Assembly (NCBI RefSeq): GCF_022758235.1
Contig: NZ_JALEBG010000001.1
Coordinates: forward strand, 1,922,001 to 1,986,000
Direction of reading: 5' to 3'
Length of the DNA stretch: 64,000 nucleotides
Source: Pontibacter liquoris
GTDB lineage: Bacteria; Bacteroidota; Bacteroidia; Cytophagales; Hymenobacteraceae
In this document: positions 8,912 through 16,609 of the stretch, in pieces
Layout of the letters: every line of letters starts with the position of its first letter
Position numbering within the stretch: position 1 is the stretch's first letter
Program-made: the position numbers and the translations under genes
The notes under the pieces: generated by a model
What the model saw: the letters and a program-made list of their open reading frames with translations, nothing else
The model's database searches: none
What the model was told of the DNA's origin: nothing

Positions 8912-9274
8912 ATGAAGAAAGCACGGGTAGTGAATAACAATATGATCTGCAAAGTCAGGATGCTTGCCATTAAAGATGCGATGGAGTTACTTTCCGGAAA
9001 ATGGAAGTTTCATATACTAGGCACCCTGCTGCAAGGGGAAAAGCTACGGTTTATGGATTTGCTGAGAGAGGTGGAGGGTATTGGCGCTAAAATGCTATCT
9101 AAGGAACTGCAGGACATGGAAAGCAATCACCTGATCACCAGAACAGTGCAGGATACGAAGCCTGTGACGGTAGAATACGCTGTGACTGAATTCGGCAGAA
9201 CGCTTGAACCGATCATAGATGAGATTGCCAAGTGGGGAACGGCGTACCGTAGTGCGCTTTATGCCAAATCGTAG
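8912..9274 (+). CDS. HxlR-family winged-helix transcriptional regulator
   Basis: 120 residues. The HxlR signature is present: a Cys near the N-terminus (MICKV, C13), AMELLSGKWKFHIL, then the recognition helix region GIGAKMLSKELQDMESNHLI and the wing (VTVEYAVTEFGRTL). HxlR proteins such as YodB and HypR use the N-terminal Cys to sense quinones, aldehydes or disulfide stress. Here C13 fits that role by position. It is divergent from a DsbA-like gene and preceded by the tandem operator at 8829-8864, so autoregulation and control of the neighbour are likely but inferred. Confidence 0.88.
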   Translation: MKKARVVNNNMICKVRMLAIKDAMELLSGKWKFHILGTLLQGEKLRFMDLLREVEGIGAKMLSKELQDMESNHLITRTVQDTKPVTVEYAVTEFGRTLEPIIDEIAKWGTAYRSALYAKS

Positions 9275-9772
9275 TGAGTTTCATCTTAGTTAGCAGAAAT
9301 AACCTGCCTGGATTTTGGTTAATAAAAGCCATTTAACCAATTCTCTCCGCCTTCAACTCAAATAATAGTATGGTTAATCCTTTAAAAGAGGGTATATACT
9401 TACGTCCACCAGTACTTGCACGGTACCCATACGTATAATGCCCTAGTAAAAGTAGTTTAATGGAGGGAACTAAAGCTAACGTTCTTGCGCAGCATGTACC
9501 GTCTGCGGAAGTGTTAAAGCGAAATAAACCACGTATAAAGGTGTAAACGACACATAAAACGAATTGAACCTCGTGCTGCTGCCTGACATCGGATTGCAAA
9601 AGATGGGTGGTACTTGTCAGGTAAAATGGATTACCTGTTGACCGGAAAGAAGTAGAGGAATATAGCCGGATACGTCGGGTTTTATAGCCTCTTCCGATTT
9701 GGTGAACCGGTTTATTTTACTTCTGAACCAGCGTTTGTAGCCCTGCATGTAAAATTTATTTAAGGAGAAACC
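9275..9772. other. Intergenic before the small winged-helix gene
   Basis: About 500 bases. It contains only short open frames, for example 28 codons from ATG 9460, with no recognisable product, and one TATACTT near 9395. No terminator or RNA gene could be supported. Confidence 0.4.
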
Positions 9773-10030
9773 ATGAAACAGACCAGAGATAAAGTATTGT
9801 ATTCTGATAAAGCCAATGATCCCAAAGCAGAAAGCCAGGTGCACAAAGATCGCTTTCTGGGCGCCTTGAAGCAGAATAGTGAGGGTCTCAATAAAGATGA
9901 GCTGGGCCAGAAGATCGGTTTCAGTAAAAGTTATACCGGTAAGATCATCCAGGAGTTAGTATCGGAAGGGAAGATCACCCCTGATGATGCCAGCCCCTGC
10001 GGGTATAAGCCAAAAGAAGAGACTAAGTAA
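9773..10030 (+). CDS. Small winged-helix-like protein, function unknown
   Basis: 85 residues, strongly charged. The middle part (DRFLGALKQN, NKDELGQKIGFSKSYTGKIIQELVSEGKI) reads as three helices and a turn, as in winged-helix DNA-binding domains. The N-terminal 25 and C-terminal 15 residues are polar and probably flexible. ATG 9773 is preceded by a strong Shine-Dalgarno AAGGAG (9762-9767), which is unusual in Bacteroidota and supports real and efficient translation. It stands alone, followed by a strong terminator. I do not recognise a named family; DNA binding is inference. Confidence 0.68.
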   Translation: MKQTRDKVLYSDKANDPKAESQVHKDRFLGALKQNSEGLNKDELGQKIGFSKSYTGKIIQELVSEGKITPDDASPCGYKPKEETK

Positions 10031-10090
10031 AAACCTGGGGTAAGTAGGATGCAACGCAGCTTATTTACAGGATAAGGAATTTAAGTAAAA

Positions 10091-10133
10091 ACAAAAGACA
10101 GAGGTCCGCTTTATGCTGGCCTCTGTCTTTTGT
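10091..10133 (+). terminator. Terminator between the small winged-helix gene and the serine hydrolase gene
   Basis: Perfect 14-bp inverted repeat ACAAAAGACAGAGG (10091-10104) / CCTCTGTCTTTTGT (10120-10133) between convergent genes. Likely bidirectional. Confidence 0.75.
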
Positions 10134-10195
10134 TTAAGCACCTTCCACTACTTCGGCAATGCGCTCACATACTCCCGTTCCTTTACCTGCCCCTG

Positions 10196-11431
10196 TTATA
10201 ACTCTCCCAGGTCACCATTCTGTTTACTGCTGTTGTGCGCCATACCTTGTGGCTGTGGCGGGTATAAGAGACGGCGTACTTCTTCCAGATGCTTCAGACT
10301 GCCATTGGGCCAGTTACTCAGCACAATTAAAGCACTATGGTCTTTGGGGTTGCGCAACAGGTAGGTTGTATAGCCGTGCCATAAGCCGCCATGGTATACC
10401 ACGGTATCGCCGTTCTCTACGGGCTTAATCCGCCAGCCAAAGCCATAATCTTCGTCTTTCTTTGCTTTCTGATGCGTGCCGGTAAAGGCTTCTTCCAGAG
10501 TCTGGTGGGTTACAAGTTTTTGGGTGTACAGCGCCTGATCCCATTTATAAAGATCCTCCACAGTAGAGAAGATCCCTTTGTCGCCAAGCACGGTGTCTAA
10601 ATAATCAGAGGTTCTTTTTTGCCTGCCGCCCGTGTGCCCGGTTGCTACTTTGCCTGTCATCGTGATCAGGTCTTCGCTATACATAAAGGTATGCGTCATC
10701 TGTAGCGGTCCGAATATGCGCTTATGCATAAAGGTGGCAAAGGGCATGTCCGATGCCTTGGCTACAATGGCAGCAAGCAAACTATACCCGGTATTGCTGT
10801 AGTCGAAGTGCGTGTTGGGCTTGTAATAAACGGGGGGCTTGTAAGCATTCATCAAATTCACCACGTCCTCGTTATTCATCGGTTTTCTGCGGTCGGGCCA
10901 TAGTTTATCGCTGAAATAAGTATAGTTCGGTAAGCCGGACCGGTGCGTGAGCAGTTGCCTAATGGTAATACCCTTGTAAGGGAAGGCCGGAAAATACTGT
11001 TGTACGCTATCTTCGTAGCGCAGCTTGCCCTGCTCTTTCAGCATCATAATAGCCATGGCCGTAAACTGTTTGGACACCGAGCCCAGCTGAAAAGCAGTTT
11101 GTGTAGTCAGGGAATCTTTCCGGTAAAAATCGGCATACCCAAAGGCCTTTTCAAACACCACCTTGTCATACTTGGTTACTAGTACGGTGCCGTTAAACCC
11201 TCTTCGTTTATGTAAATAACTGAATAGAGAATCGAGCTCATAGCCCATTTTTTTTGCGCTGGCTTCAGTAAACGATGCCGGAACCGTCACCAGCTGCCTG
11301 TCTTCTTCTTCCGGGGAAAAACCAGAAACGTTGTTTTCATTGTGAGGTCCCGGACATGCCGTCAGGGACACACAGAAAAGGGATGCTGTTACACAGCGAA
11401 GCAATTGAACTCGTACTTTACGAAAAACCAT
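10196..11431 (-). CDS. Beta-lactamase-fold serine hydrolase lipoprotein (class C/PBP4* type)
   Basis: 411 residues from ATG 11431. It begins with a lipoprotein signal (lipobox LTAC, C26), so it should be anchored at the cell envelope. Catalytic signatures of the serine beta-lactamase-like family are present: SVSK with Ser118 and Lys121, YSN in DYSNTGY, and HGG in VVYHGGLWHGY. The fold is shared by AmpC, DD-peptidases and esterases. True beta-lactam resistance is not implied; most Bacteroidota members have unknown substrates. The open frame extends upstream to 11566, but the shorter start gives a proper lipoprotein leader and was chosen. It is convergent with the small winged-helix gene. Confidence 0.85.
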   Translation of the reverse strand: MVFRKVRVQLLRCVTASLFCVSLTACPGPHNENNVSGFSPEEEDRQLVTVPASFTEASAKKMGYELDSLFSYLHKRRGFNGTVLVTKYDKVVFEKAFGYADFYRKDSLTTQTAFQLGSVSKQFTAMAIMMLKEQGKLRYEDSVQQYFPAFPYKGITIRQLLTHRSGLPNYTYFSDKLWPDRRKPMNNEDVVNLMNAYKPPVYYKPNTHFDYSNTGYSLLAAIVAKASDMPFATFMHKRIFGPLQMTHTFMYSEDLITMTGKVATGHTGGRQKRTSDYLDTVLGDKGIFSTVEDLYKWDQALYTQKLVTHQTLEEAFTGTHQKAKKDEDYGFGWRIKPVENGDTVVYHGGLWHGYTTYLLRNPKDHSALIVLSNWPNGSLKHLEEVRRLLYPPQPQGMAHNSSKQNGDLGEL

Positions 11432-11820
11432 ACCTGAAGCTACCAACACGATAATATGCCATAAATATAAAGCAAGTTTCTGAGTTAAGCAGGCTAAGTT
11501 CCGAAAGTATTTTTTTACTGCCATGAGCAATAAATTAGTAGCCCGCCAGGGTGGCACTACAAACAAAAGAGGCTTATACTTTACATATAAGCTTCTTTTA
11601 TAAAGTTCCTCTTAGCCTAACTGATTTTCTGGGCTTTTACCATAGCTAAGGGCAAGCTGGTTCTGAGTGAATAAAAAGGCAGGTATAAATATATTAGTAA
11701 TATTATATATTTAAATCCGATGGCGTAAGTATAGCAAGGTATAAAATGTATCGGCAGGCGCCGCACTGCAGTAACGGCATTAGCCGCAGGTATCGGCAGA
11801 AGGATGGAAGCCCGTTTTAA
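11432..11820. other. Intergenic upstream of the serine hydrolase
   Basis: About 390 bases, AT-rich around 11690-11720, with AAGTATA/TATACTT near 11575 and 11726. It also holds the possible 45-codon N-terminal extension of the serine hydrolase. Nothing else could be supported. Confidence 0.4.
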
Positions 11821-12951
11821 TTAGTCCAGGAACGATTCGTTGGCCTCTTTCAGGTAACAGGTAAAGGTTGTGCCGGCGCCTGGTGTACTTTTAACCTCTA
11901 TTTTGCCGCCATTGCGTTCCAGTATGCTTTTAACAATATTTAAGCCCATCCCTTTACCATCCTGTTCGCCATCGATCTGGTAAAAGGGCTTAAAAACCTG
12001 CTCTTCATGTTTCTCCAGGTTAAAGCCCTGCCCGTTATCCTGAAAAGTAAGCACCACATATTCCTCCTGCGGCTTGGCGGTAATTTGCAGCTGCGGCTTA
12101 CGATCCGTAGCACGGTATTTAATGGCATTGCTGATCATGTTCCGGAATAAACTTTCCAGGTAAGGCTTGCTATAGTATAGCGTGGGGCATTTACCAAAAT
12201 CTGCGGCTATACTTGTGTCGGTTTGCTGCAACTGGTATTCAAATTCGGCCAGTACATCCTGCAAAACAGTAGCCAAGGTTATTTTTTCTACCTGTTCCTG
12301 TTTGCTTTTCAATTCTAATATTTCAGTCAACTCAGAAAGCACATCACTCAGCCGCCGGGTTGATTTTTCCAGCCGCTGAGTTAAAACAGGCAGGGGCATT
12401 TGCACACCCTCCTTCATGAGTTCGATCAGGCTCTGGATGTTGCTCAAAGGGCCGCGCAGGTCATGCGAAACCGTAAAGAAGAATGTATCCAAGTCTGCGT
12501 TCAGATGAATCAGTTCCAGGTTCTGCTTCCGCAGGTTTTTTTCGGCATTTTGTAAGTCGATTTCATTTTGCTTCAAATGGGTGATGTCGCGCGAAAAGGC
12601 CCAAACCGACTTCACGCAGTTTTCCTGTCCTGGCTGGTTGCTAAACTCCGGGATCAGCTTTGTGAAATAAAAGCGAGTTTGGTCCGCGAAGGCATGCTGG
12701 GTATAGTTTACCACCGGCTTGCCAGTTTCGAAAACCGATCTGATCTTTTCTTCCAGCGCATCCAGCAAGGCAGGATTCCCGGGGATATTCAGCTCCCGGT
12801 TTGTTTTCCCGATTATGTCTGAAACAGGCACACCAATTTCATTTTCAATGGCCTGGTTTGCATACAGATGCTTGAGATTTTGATCATAACAAGCAACTGA
12901 ATCTGGGAACCTGTTAATGAAGTTCTTCCAGTCTAGGTGAGATAGTGGCAT
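11821..12951 (-). CDS. Cytoplasmic PAS-domain sensor histidine kinase
   Basis: 376 residues and no membrane segment. The layout is a PAS domain at about 1-125 (ending FSRDITHL), a coiled linker at about 128-155, a HisKA domain with H-box FTVSHDLRGPLSN (His163), and HATPase with N-box NMISNAIKY, G1 DNGQGF and G2 GKGMGLNIVK. It should autophosphorylate on His163 and pass phosphate to a receiver such as the one encoded next to it (13065-13493). ATG 12951 was chosen over a TTG two codons upstream. With the genes at 13065 and 13555 it forms a same-strand kinase-receiver-kinase cluster. Confidence 0.9.
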   Translation of the reverse strand: MPLSHLDWKNFINRFPDSVACYDQNLKHLYANQAIENEIGVPVSDIIGKTNRELNIPGNPALLDALEEKIRSVFETGKPVVNYTQHAFADQTRFYFTKLIPEFSNQPGQENCVKSVWAFSRDITHLKQNEIDLQNAEKNLRKQNLELIHLNADLDTFFFTVSHDLRGPLSNIQSLIELMKEGVQMPLPVLTQRLEKSTRRLSDVLSELTEILELKSKQEQVEKITLATVLQDVLAEFEYQLQQTDTSIAADFGKCPTLYYSKPYLESLFRNMISNAIKYRATDRKPQLQITAKPQEEYVVLTFQDNGQGFNLEKHEEQVFKPFYQIDGEQDGKGMGLNIVKSILERNGGKIEVKSTPGAGTTFTCYLKEANESFLD

Positions 12952-13064
12952 TGGCAATAATCAATTTTTTCTGAAGAATGTTGCTTTATAAGTATGGTGA
13001 AATGGTATGTTAGCCCGTCAGGGCCCAAGTATATTTAATTTTGCTTTCCGTGTTTGCCCGTTTT

Positions 13065-13493
13065 CTATTTTAAAATCTGATTTAAGATATCCTGTGTTAG
13101 GGGCTTGGTAATGAATCCGGCGATCGGATAAAGCCCGGCTGTTTCCTTATCTTTCGCATTAACAGAACTACTGCAGATATAAATCTGGGTATGGCTTAGA
13201 TCCAACTCAGCAGCGTTAACCAACTCGTCTAAAAACTCAAAGCCATTCATAACTGGCATCTTTATGTCCAGGAAGATGAGTTCGGGTAGCTGCTGGCCAT
13301 CGGCAACCCTTTGCCGCAACACCGCCAGCGCTTTGAGACCATTATTGGCTGTAATGATCTGCTTTCCGATACCGGCTTTCTGCAGGATAATCTTAGAAAT
13401 AAAGCACCAGTTATCATCATCATCTACCAGGAAAACAGTGTTTATCTGCTGCCGCCTGTCTGTATTGGTATTGACTGTGTTTAGTTCCGCCAC
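13065..13493 (-). CDS. Single-domain response regulator (CheY-like)
   Basis: 142 residues made of one receiver domain only. Acidic pocket LVDDDD at about 23-27, phosphorylation site FLDIKMP (Asp76), switch Ser at SSS (108-110), and Lys130 in FITKPLT. There is no output domain, so it likely acts in a phosphorelay or by protein contact. The start is GTG (13491-13493); no ATG lies between it and the receiver domain. It is flanked by two histidine kinases on the same strand, its probable partners. Confidence 0.88.
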   Translation of the reverse strand: MAELNTVNTNTDRRQQINTVFLVDDDDNWCFISKIILQKAGIGKQIITANNGLKALAVLRQRVADGQQLPELIFLDIKMPVMNGFEFLDELVNAAELDLSHTQIYICSSSVNAKDKETAGLYPIAGFITKPLTQDILNQILK

Positions 13494-13554
13494 TTTTTAG
13501 ACCTGTTATAATTGTATAGTCAAAATTAAATCAAAAGTAAAAGACAGCCTACTA

Positions 13555-14691
13555 TCACATAACGGCTTTCAAATATATTTTAAAGGTGGTGCCTTTCCCA
13601 TCTTCGCTCTCCACTTTGATCTTACCGCCGGCGTTATCAATGATCCGCTTCACCATATAAAGCCCAATGCCGGTGCCCTCCACATGGTCGTGGAAGCGCT
13701 TGAACATGGTAAACAGCTGCTCGCGTTGCCGCTCGGTTATGCCTAATCCATTATCATTTACACATAACAATACATAAGGTTCCTGCAGGCGGGTTTGTAT
13801 TTTTAAAATGCAGTCCCGTTCAGGCGACTGGTACTTAATCGCATTGCTAATGAGGTTGTATAAAATACTTCTGAAGTTTTTACGGGAAAACTGCAGCTGA
13901 TGCACCTGAAAGTCTGTCTGAATAAAGCAGATCTTATGGCGGGTGGGGTAGTCCATGTCGGCTAAGATCTCGTCATATACTTCGCTGATGTTGATGATTT
14001 CTTCAGTCCGGCTCTCATCAAGATCATTCTGCAGGCGGCTGATTTCGGTCAGATCATCAATGGTTTGTTTAAAACGGCTTATAGATGACAATATCCGTTG
14101 AAAAATTTCATCTGTATGGGTGTTCAGGCAAGCAGACTCCTGGAGTTCCTCTGTCAGCAAACTGATCAGCGCTTCGATATTGGTGATAGGCGAGCGCAGG
14201 TCATGCGATGCAGTATAAATAAAGTTATCCAGGTCCAGGTTTATCTTTTGCAGCTCGTTGTTTTTATGTTCCAGGGCATGCTGCTGGCGTTCGGCTAGTT
14301 TATCCTGCAGCTCCTTCTGTTTGGTTATGTCGCCGGTAATTTTGGTATAACCTATATGTTCGCCATTCTCACCGAATATAGCCGTCAGAGTGATAGAAGC
14401 CCAGAAAAGGGAACCATCCTTTTTTTTACGCCAGTCTTCGGTTTCGTAAACACCATTTTCCAATGCCAGGGCCAATTCTCTTTCCGGTAAGCCGGCCTGC
14501 TGGTACTCGTCAGGTGATAAAACGCCGTAGAACTGCCCCACGATCTCTTCTGCTTTGTAGCCTTTCAGCCGCTCTGCGCCAATGTTCCAGGCTACAATAT
14601 AGCCCCTGGTATCCGTTGGAAAGATGGCATAATCCTTAATCTGATTAATAAAATAACTGTTAAGGCTTTCTGCCGATCGAAGTGGATCCAT
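13555..14691 (-). CDS. Cytoplasmic PAS-domain sensor histidine kinase
   Basis: 378 residues, soluble. PAS domain at about 10-125 (WNIGAERLKGYKAEEIVG, ending KITGDITKQ), a coiled linker, HisKA with YTASHDLRSPITN (His163), and HATPase with NLISNAIKY, DNGLGI and GTGIGLYMVKR. It lacks a sensor membrane region, so it probably senses an internal cue. The H-box and G boxes closely resemble those of the kinase at 37807-39933 (both have FKRxHDHVEG before the G2 box), indicating paralogues. It starts at ATG 14691 and is divergent from a second receiver gene at 15084. Confidence 0.9.
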   Translation of the reverse strand: MDPLRSAESLNSYFINQIKDYAIFPTDTRGYIVAWNIGAERLKGYKAEEIVGQFYGVLSPDEYQQAGLPERELALALENGVYETEDWRKKKDGSLFWASITLTAIFGENGEHIGYTKITGDITKQKELQDKLAERQQHALEHKNNELQKINLDLDNFIYTASHDLRSPITNIEALISLLTEELQESACLNTHTDEIFQRILSSISRFKQTIDDLTEISRLQNDLDESRTEEIINISEVYDEILADMDYPTRHKICFIQTDFQVHQLQFSRKNFRSILYNLISNAIKYQSPERDCILKIQTRLQEPYVLLCVNDNGLGITERQREQLFTMFKRFHDHVEGTGIGLYMVKRIIDNAGGKIKVESEDGKGTTFKIYLKAVM

Positions 14692-15083
14692 GTGGTAACA
14701 TTATCAATTTGTATCTTTTACTAATAAAGTGAATCGAGGGTTTAGCTTTGTTTTTACCAGTTCCTGCCATACTACGCTGTAAACAGCCTTTTGAGATGCT
14801 TTTTAGAAGTAAAGTATTGCATTATCGTTTAACTAAATGTAGAATAAACCGGGCCAAAACAATGCAGAACGCCAACATGCCAACCGTGCCCAGCAGCCCG
14901 GCAAAAGGCTTATTTCAAAAGGTTGATAATCAACTTTAAACATAGAAATAGAATCATACTAAATGCCGGCACCTGTCTGACCGAGGGGAGCCTACCGGAA
15001 GACGATTCTGCATGGGGGGTTAATTATTCCATGTAAAATTGGTTTTCAGTTGAAACTCTCCTGCGTTATTCCGTATACGGAGC
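14692..15083. other. Divergent intergenic region between kinase and receiver genes
   Basis: About 390 bases between divergently read genes, so it should hold both promoters. I found no perfect TAnnTTTG box. A minus-strand frame near 14835-14925 would encode a hydrophobic stretch but lacks a usable start. Confidence 0.35.
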
Positions 15084-15503
15084 ATGCATAAAATTACCAG
15101 CACGTTGCTTATAGATGATGATTCTACCACAAACTTTGTTAATCGCATCTTATTAGAGAAGTTAGAGGTAACCGATGCCGTATTTGTAGCGCGTAACGGC
15201 CAGGAAGCACTCCAACTCATTCAGACCCTTTGTGAGGAAGGAAACTGCCCGCAATTGATCCTGCTCGACATCAACATGCCTGTTATGAATGGGTTTGATT
15301 TTTTAGAAGCCTTTAACCAGCTCGAATTTGAGCAAAAAGAGTCGATTGTAATCGTTATGCTGACCACGTCGCTTCACCCGCGTGATGTGGAACCGCTTCA
15401 GGAAATGCCCATCCATAGTTATCTGAACAAGCCGCTTACCAAAGAAAAAGTGCATGGCCTGCTTCGTACGCATTTTAACTTTGAGTTTCCTGTGCTGGAG
15501 TAA
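15084..15503 (+). CDS. Single-domain response regulator (CheY-like)
   Basis: 139 residues, receiver domain only. Acidic pocket LIDDDS, phosphorylation site LLDINMP (Asp62), switch region VMLTTS, and Lys in YLNKPLT. It is similar in layout to the receiver at 13065 and divergent from the kinase at 13555. Its likely partners are the neighbouring soluble kinases. ATG 15084 has no clear ribosome site, normal for this phylum. Confidence 0.88.
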   Translation: MHKITSTLLIDDDSTTNFVNRILLEKLEVTDAVFVARNGQEALQLIQTLCEEGNCPQLILLDINMPVMNGFDFLEAFNQLEFEQKESIVIVMLTTSLHPRDVEPLQEMPIHSYLNKPLTKEKVHGLLRTHFNFEFPVLE

Positions 15504-15534
15504 TTCCTGGGCATTTATACTTGTAGTTTCATGT

Positions 15535-16386
15535 TTATCGCTTTTTATAGAAGTATAACTTTACCTCACTGGCTCCTGCCTTCTCGCTTAAAGTAAAGTA
15601 GCCCTCGTTATGTAAGGCAATCGTGACAGCCTCGCCCTGGGGTTCTACGATGTAGGGAAGGGTAGTATAGCTTTTCTGCAATACCTGCGCAATAGATTCC
15701 TTTACGGCACGAGTGTAGTAAAAGAGGTTGAGGTATGTTTTAATGATAATGCCCATGCCATCGACTGAGATCGCTGCACTTACTACCGGGCCGTAGGGTA
15801 AAACCCCAGCCAATTCAGCAATATTGTTATTTTGATGGTATGGGTAAGCCAATTTATAGATTTTGGCCGGAACATCGCTTTTGGTAAAGATATAAATATC
15901 CCTGCTTTCCGGATCAATCAGAAAGGCTTCTGCATTATGCACGCCATCGGCATACCTGAAGTGAATTTCTTCTATGTTACGAACTGTATCTTGAGAAGCC
16001 GGTGGCTCCGGAAATTTATAAAATGTATAGCTTGTAAAAGCTTTATTATTATCCCCGATATCAGCCAGGTAGAGGTCATTACCCGAAAGCGCGATATCTT
16101 CCCAATCCTGGTTTGTAATTCCCTTCAACGAAATGGTCCGGACTGTTTTCCCATCATGAGCCAGTAAGTATAACTGCGTCGGGTTATTCTGATCTTCCTG
16201 TACCCAGAGAAATCCGGGGTTAATTTTACTTTCTGCTATACCCGAAGCTTCTATTATGGCTGCAGGAACAGGTGTAATAAGGGGGCTTTCGTGAAAGGTT
16301 TGCAAAGGAGCCTCCGAATCCTTTTTGCTGCAGGAAAGTAAAAACAAGCACATACAGCCAACCACAAACTTTCCAAGCTTCTTCAT
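15535..16386 (-). CDS. Envelope lipoprotein, predicted beta-propeller-like, unknown function
   Basis: 283 residues. It has a lipoprotein signal with lipobox LLSC (C19). The mature part has repeated short strand motifs (GFLWVQED, QLYLLAHDGK, DLYLADIGDN, DIYIFTKS, GYFTLSEKAG) suggesting a beta-propeller or similar all-beta fold. No catalytic residues can be named. The gene is convergent with the receiver gene, only 31 bases apart, and is not obviously part of that system. Confidence 0.68.
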   Translation of the reverse strand: MKKLGKFVVGCMCLFLLSCSKKDSEAPLQTFHESPLITPVPAAIIEASGIAESKINPGFLWVQEDQNNPTQLYLLAHDGKTVRTISLKGITNQDWEDIALSGNDLYLADIGDNNKAFTSYTFYKFPEPPASQDTVRNIEEIHFRYADGVHNAEAFLIDPESRDIYIFTKSDVPAKIYKLAYPYHQNNNIAELAGVLPYGPVVSAAISVDGMGIIIKTYLNLFYYTRAVKESIAQVLQKSYTTLPYIVEPQGEAVTIALHNEGYFTLSEKAGASEVKLYFYKKR

Positions 16387-16609
16387 TGATATAGTACGAT
16401 TGAATAGTAAACTATATTTACGGCAGGCAAATAAACAGCATGGGGTTTATTAATTAATTTAGTTAAATAGTTATAAAAGCGTGTGTGATGATTTAGAAGA
16501 GAGGTAGGATTCTACAGAAATCAAGTGGCGCATACCTGACCAGCAAGTATGGACGATTCTTAATTGAGCAAAAAAAATATCAATTGGTTGCGCCTTTGTT
16601 GTTCCCTCC

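Noticed and set aside
9460..9546. 28-codon plus-strand frame starting MEGTKANV
   Set aside because: Too short and without ribosome site or clear promoter; cannot be told from chance.
14835..14925. Minus-strand hydrophobic frame that looks like a membrane helix
   Set aside because: In-frame stop directly upstream and no start that would give a useful length.
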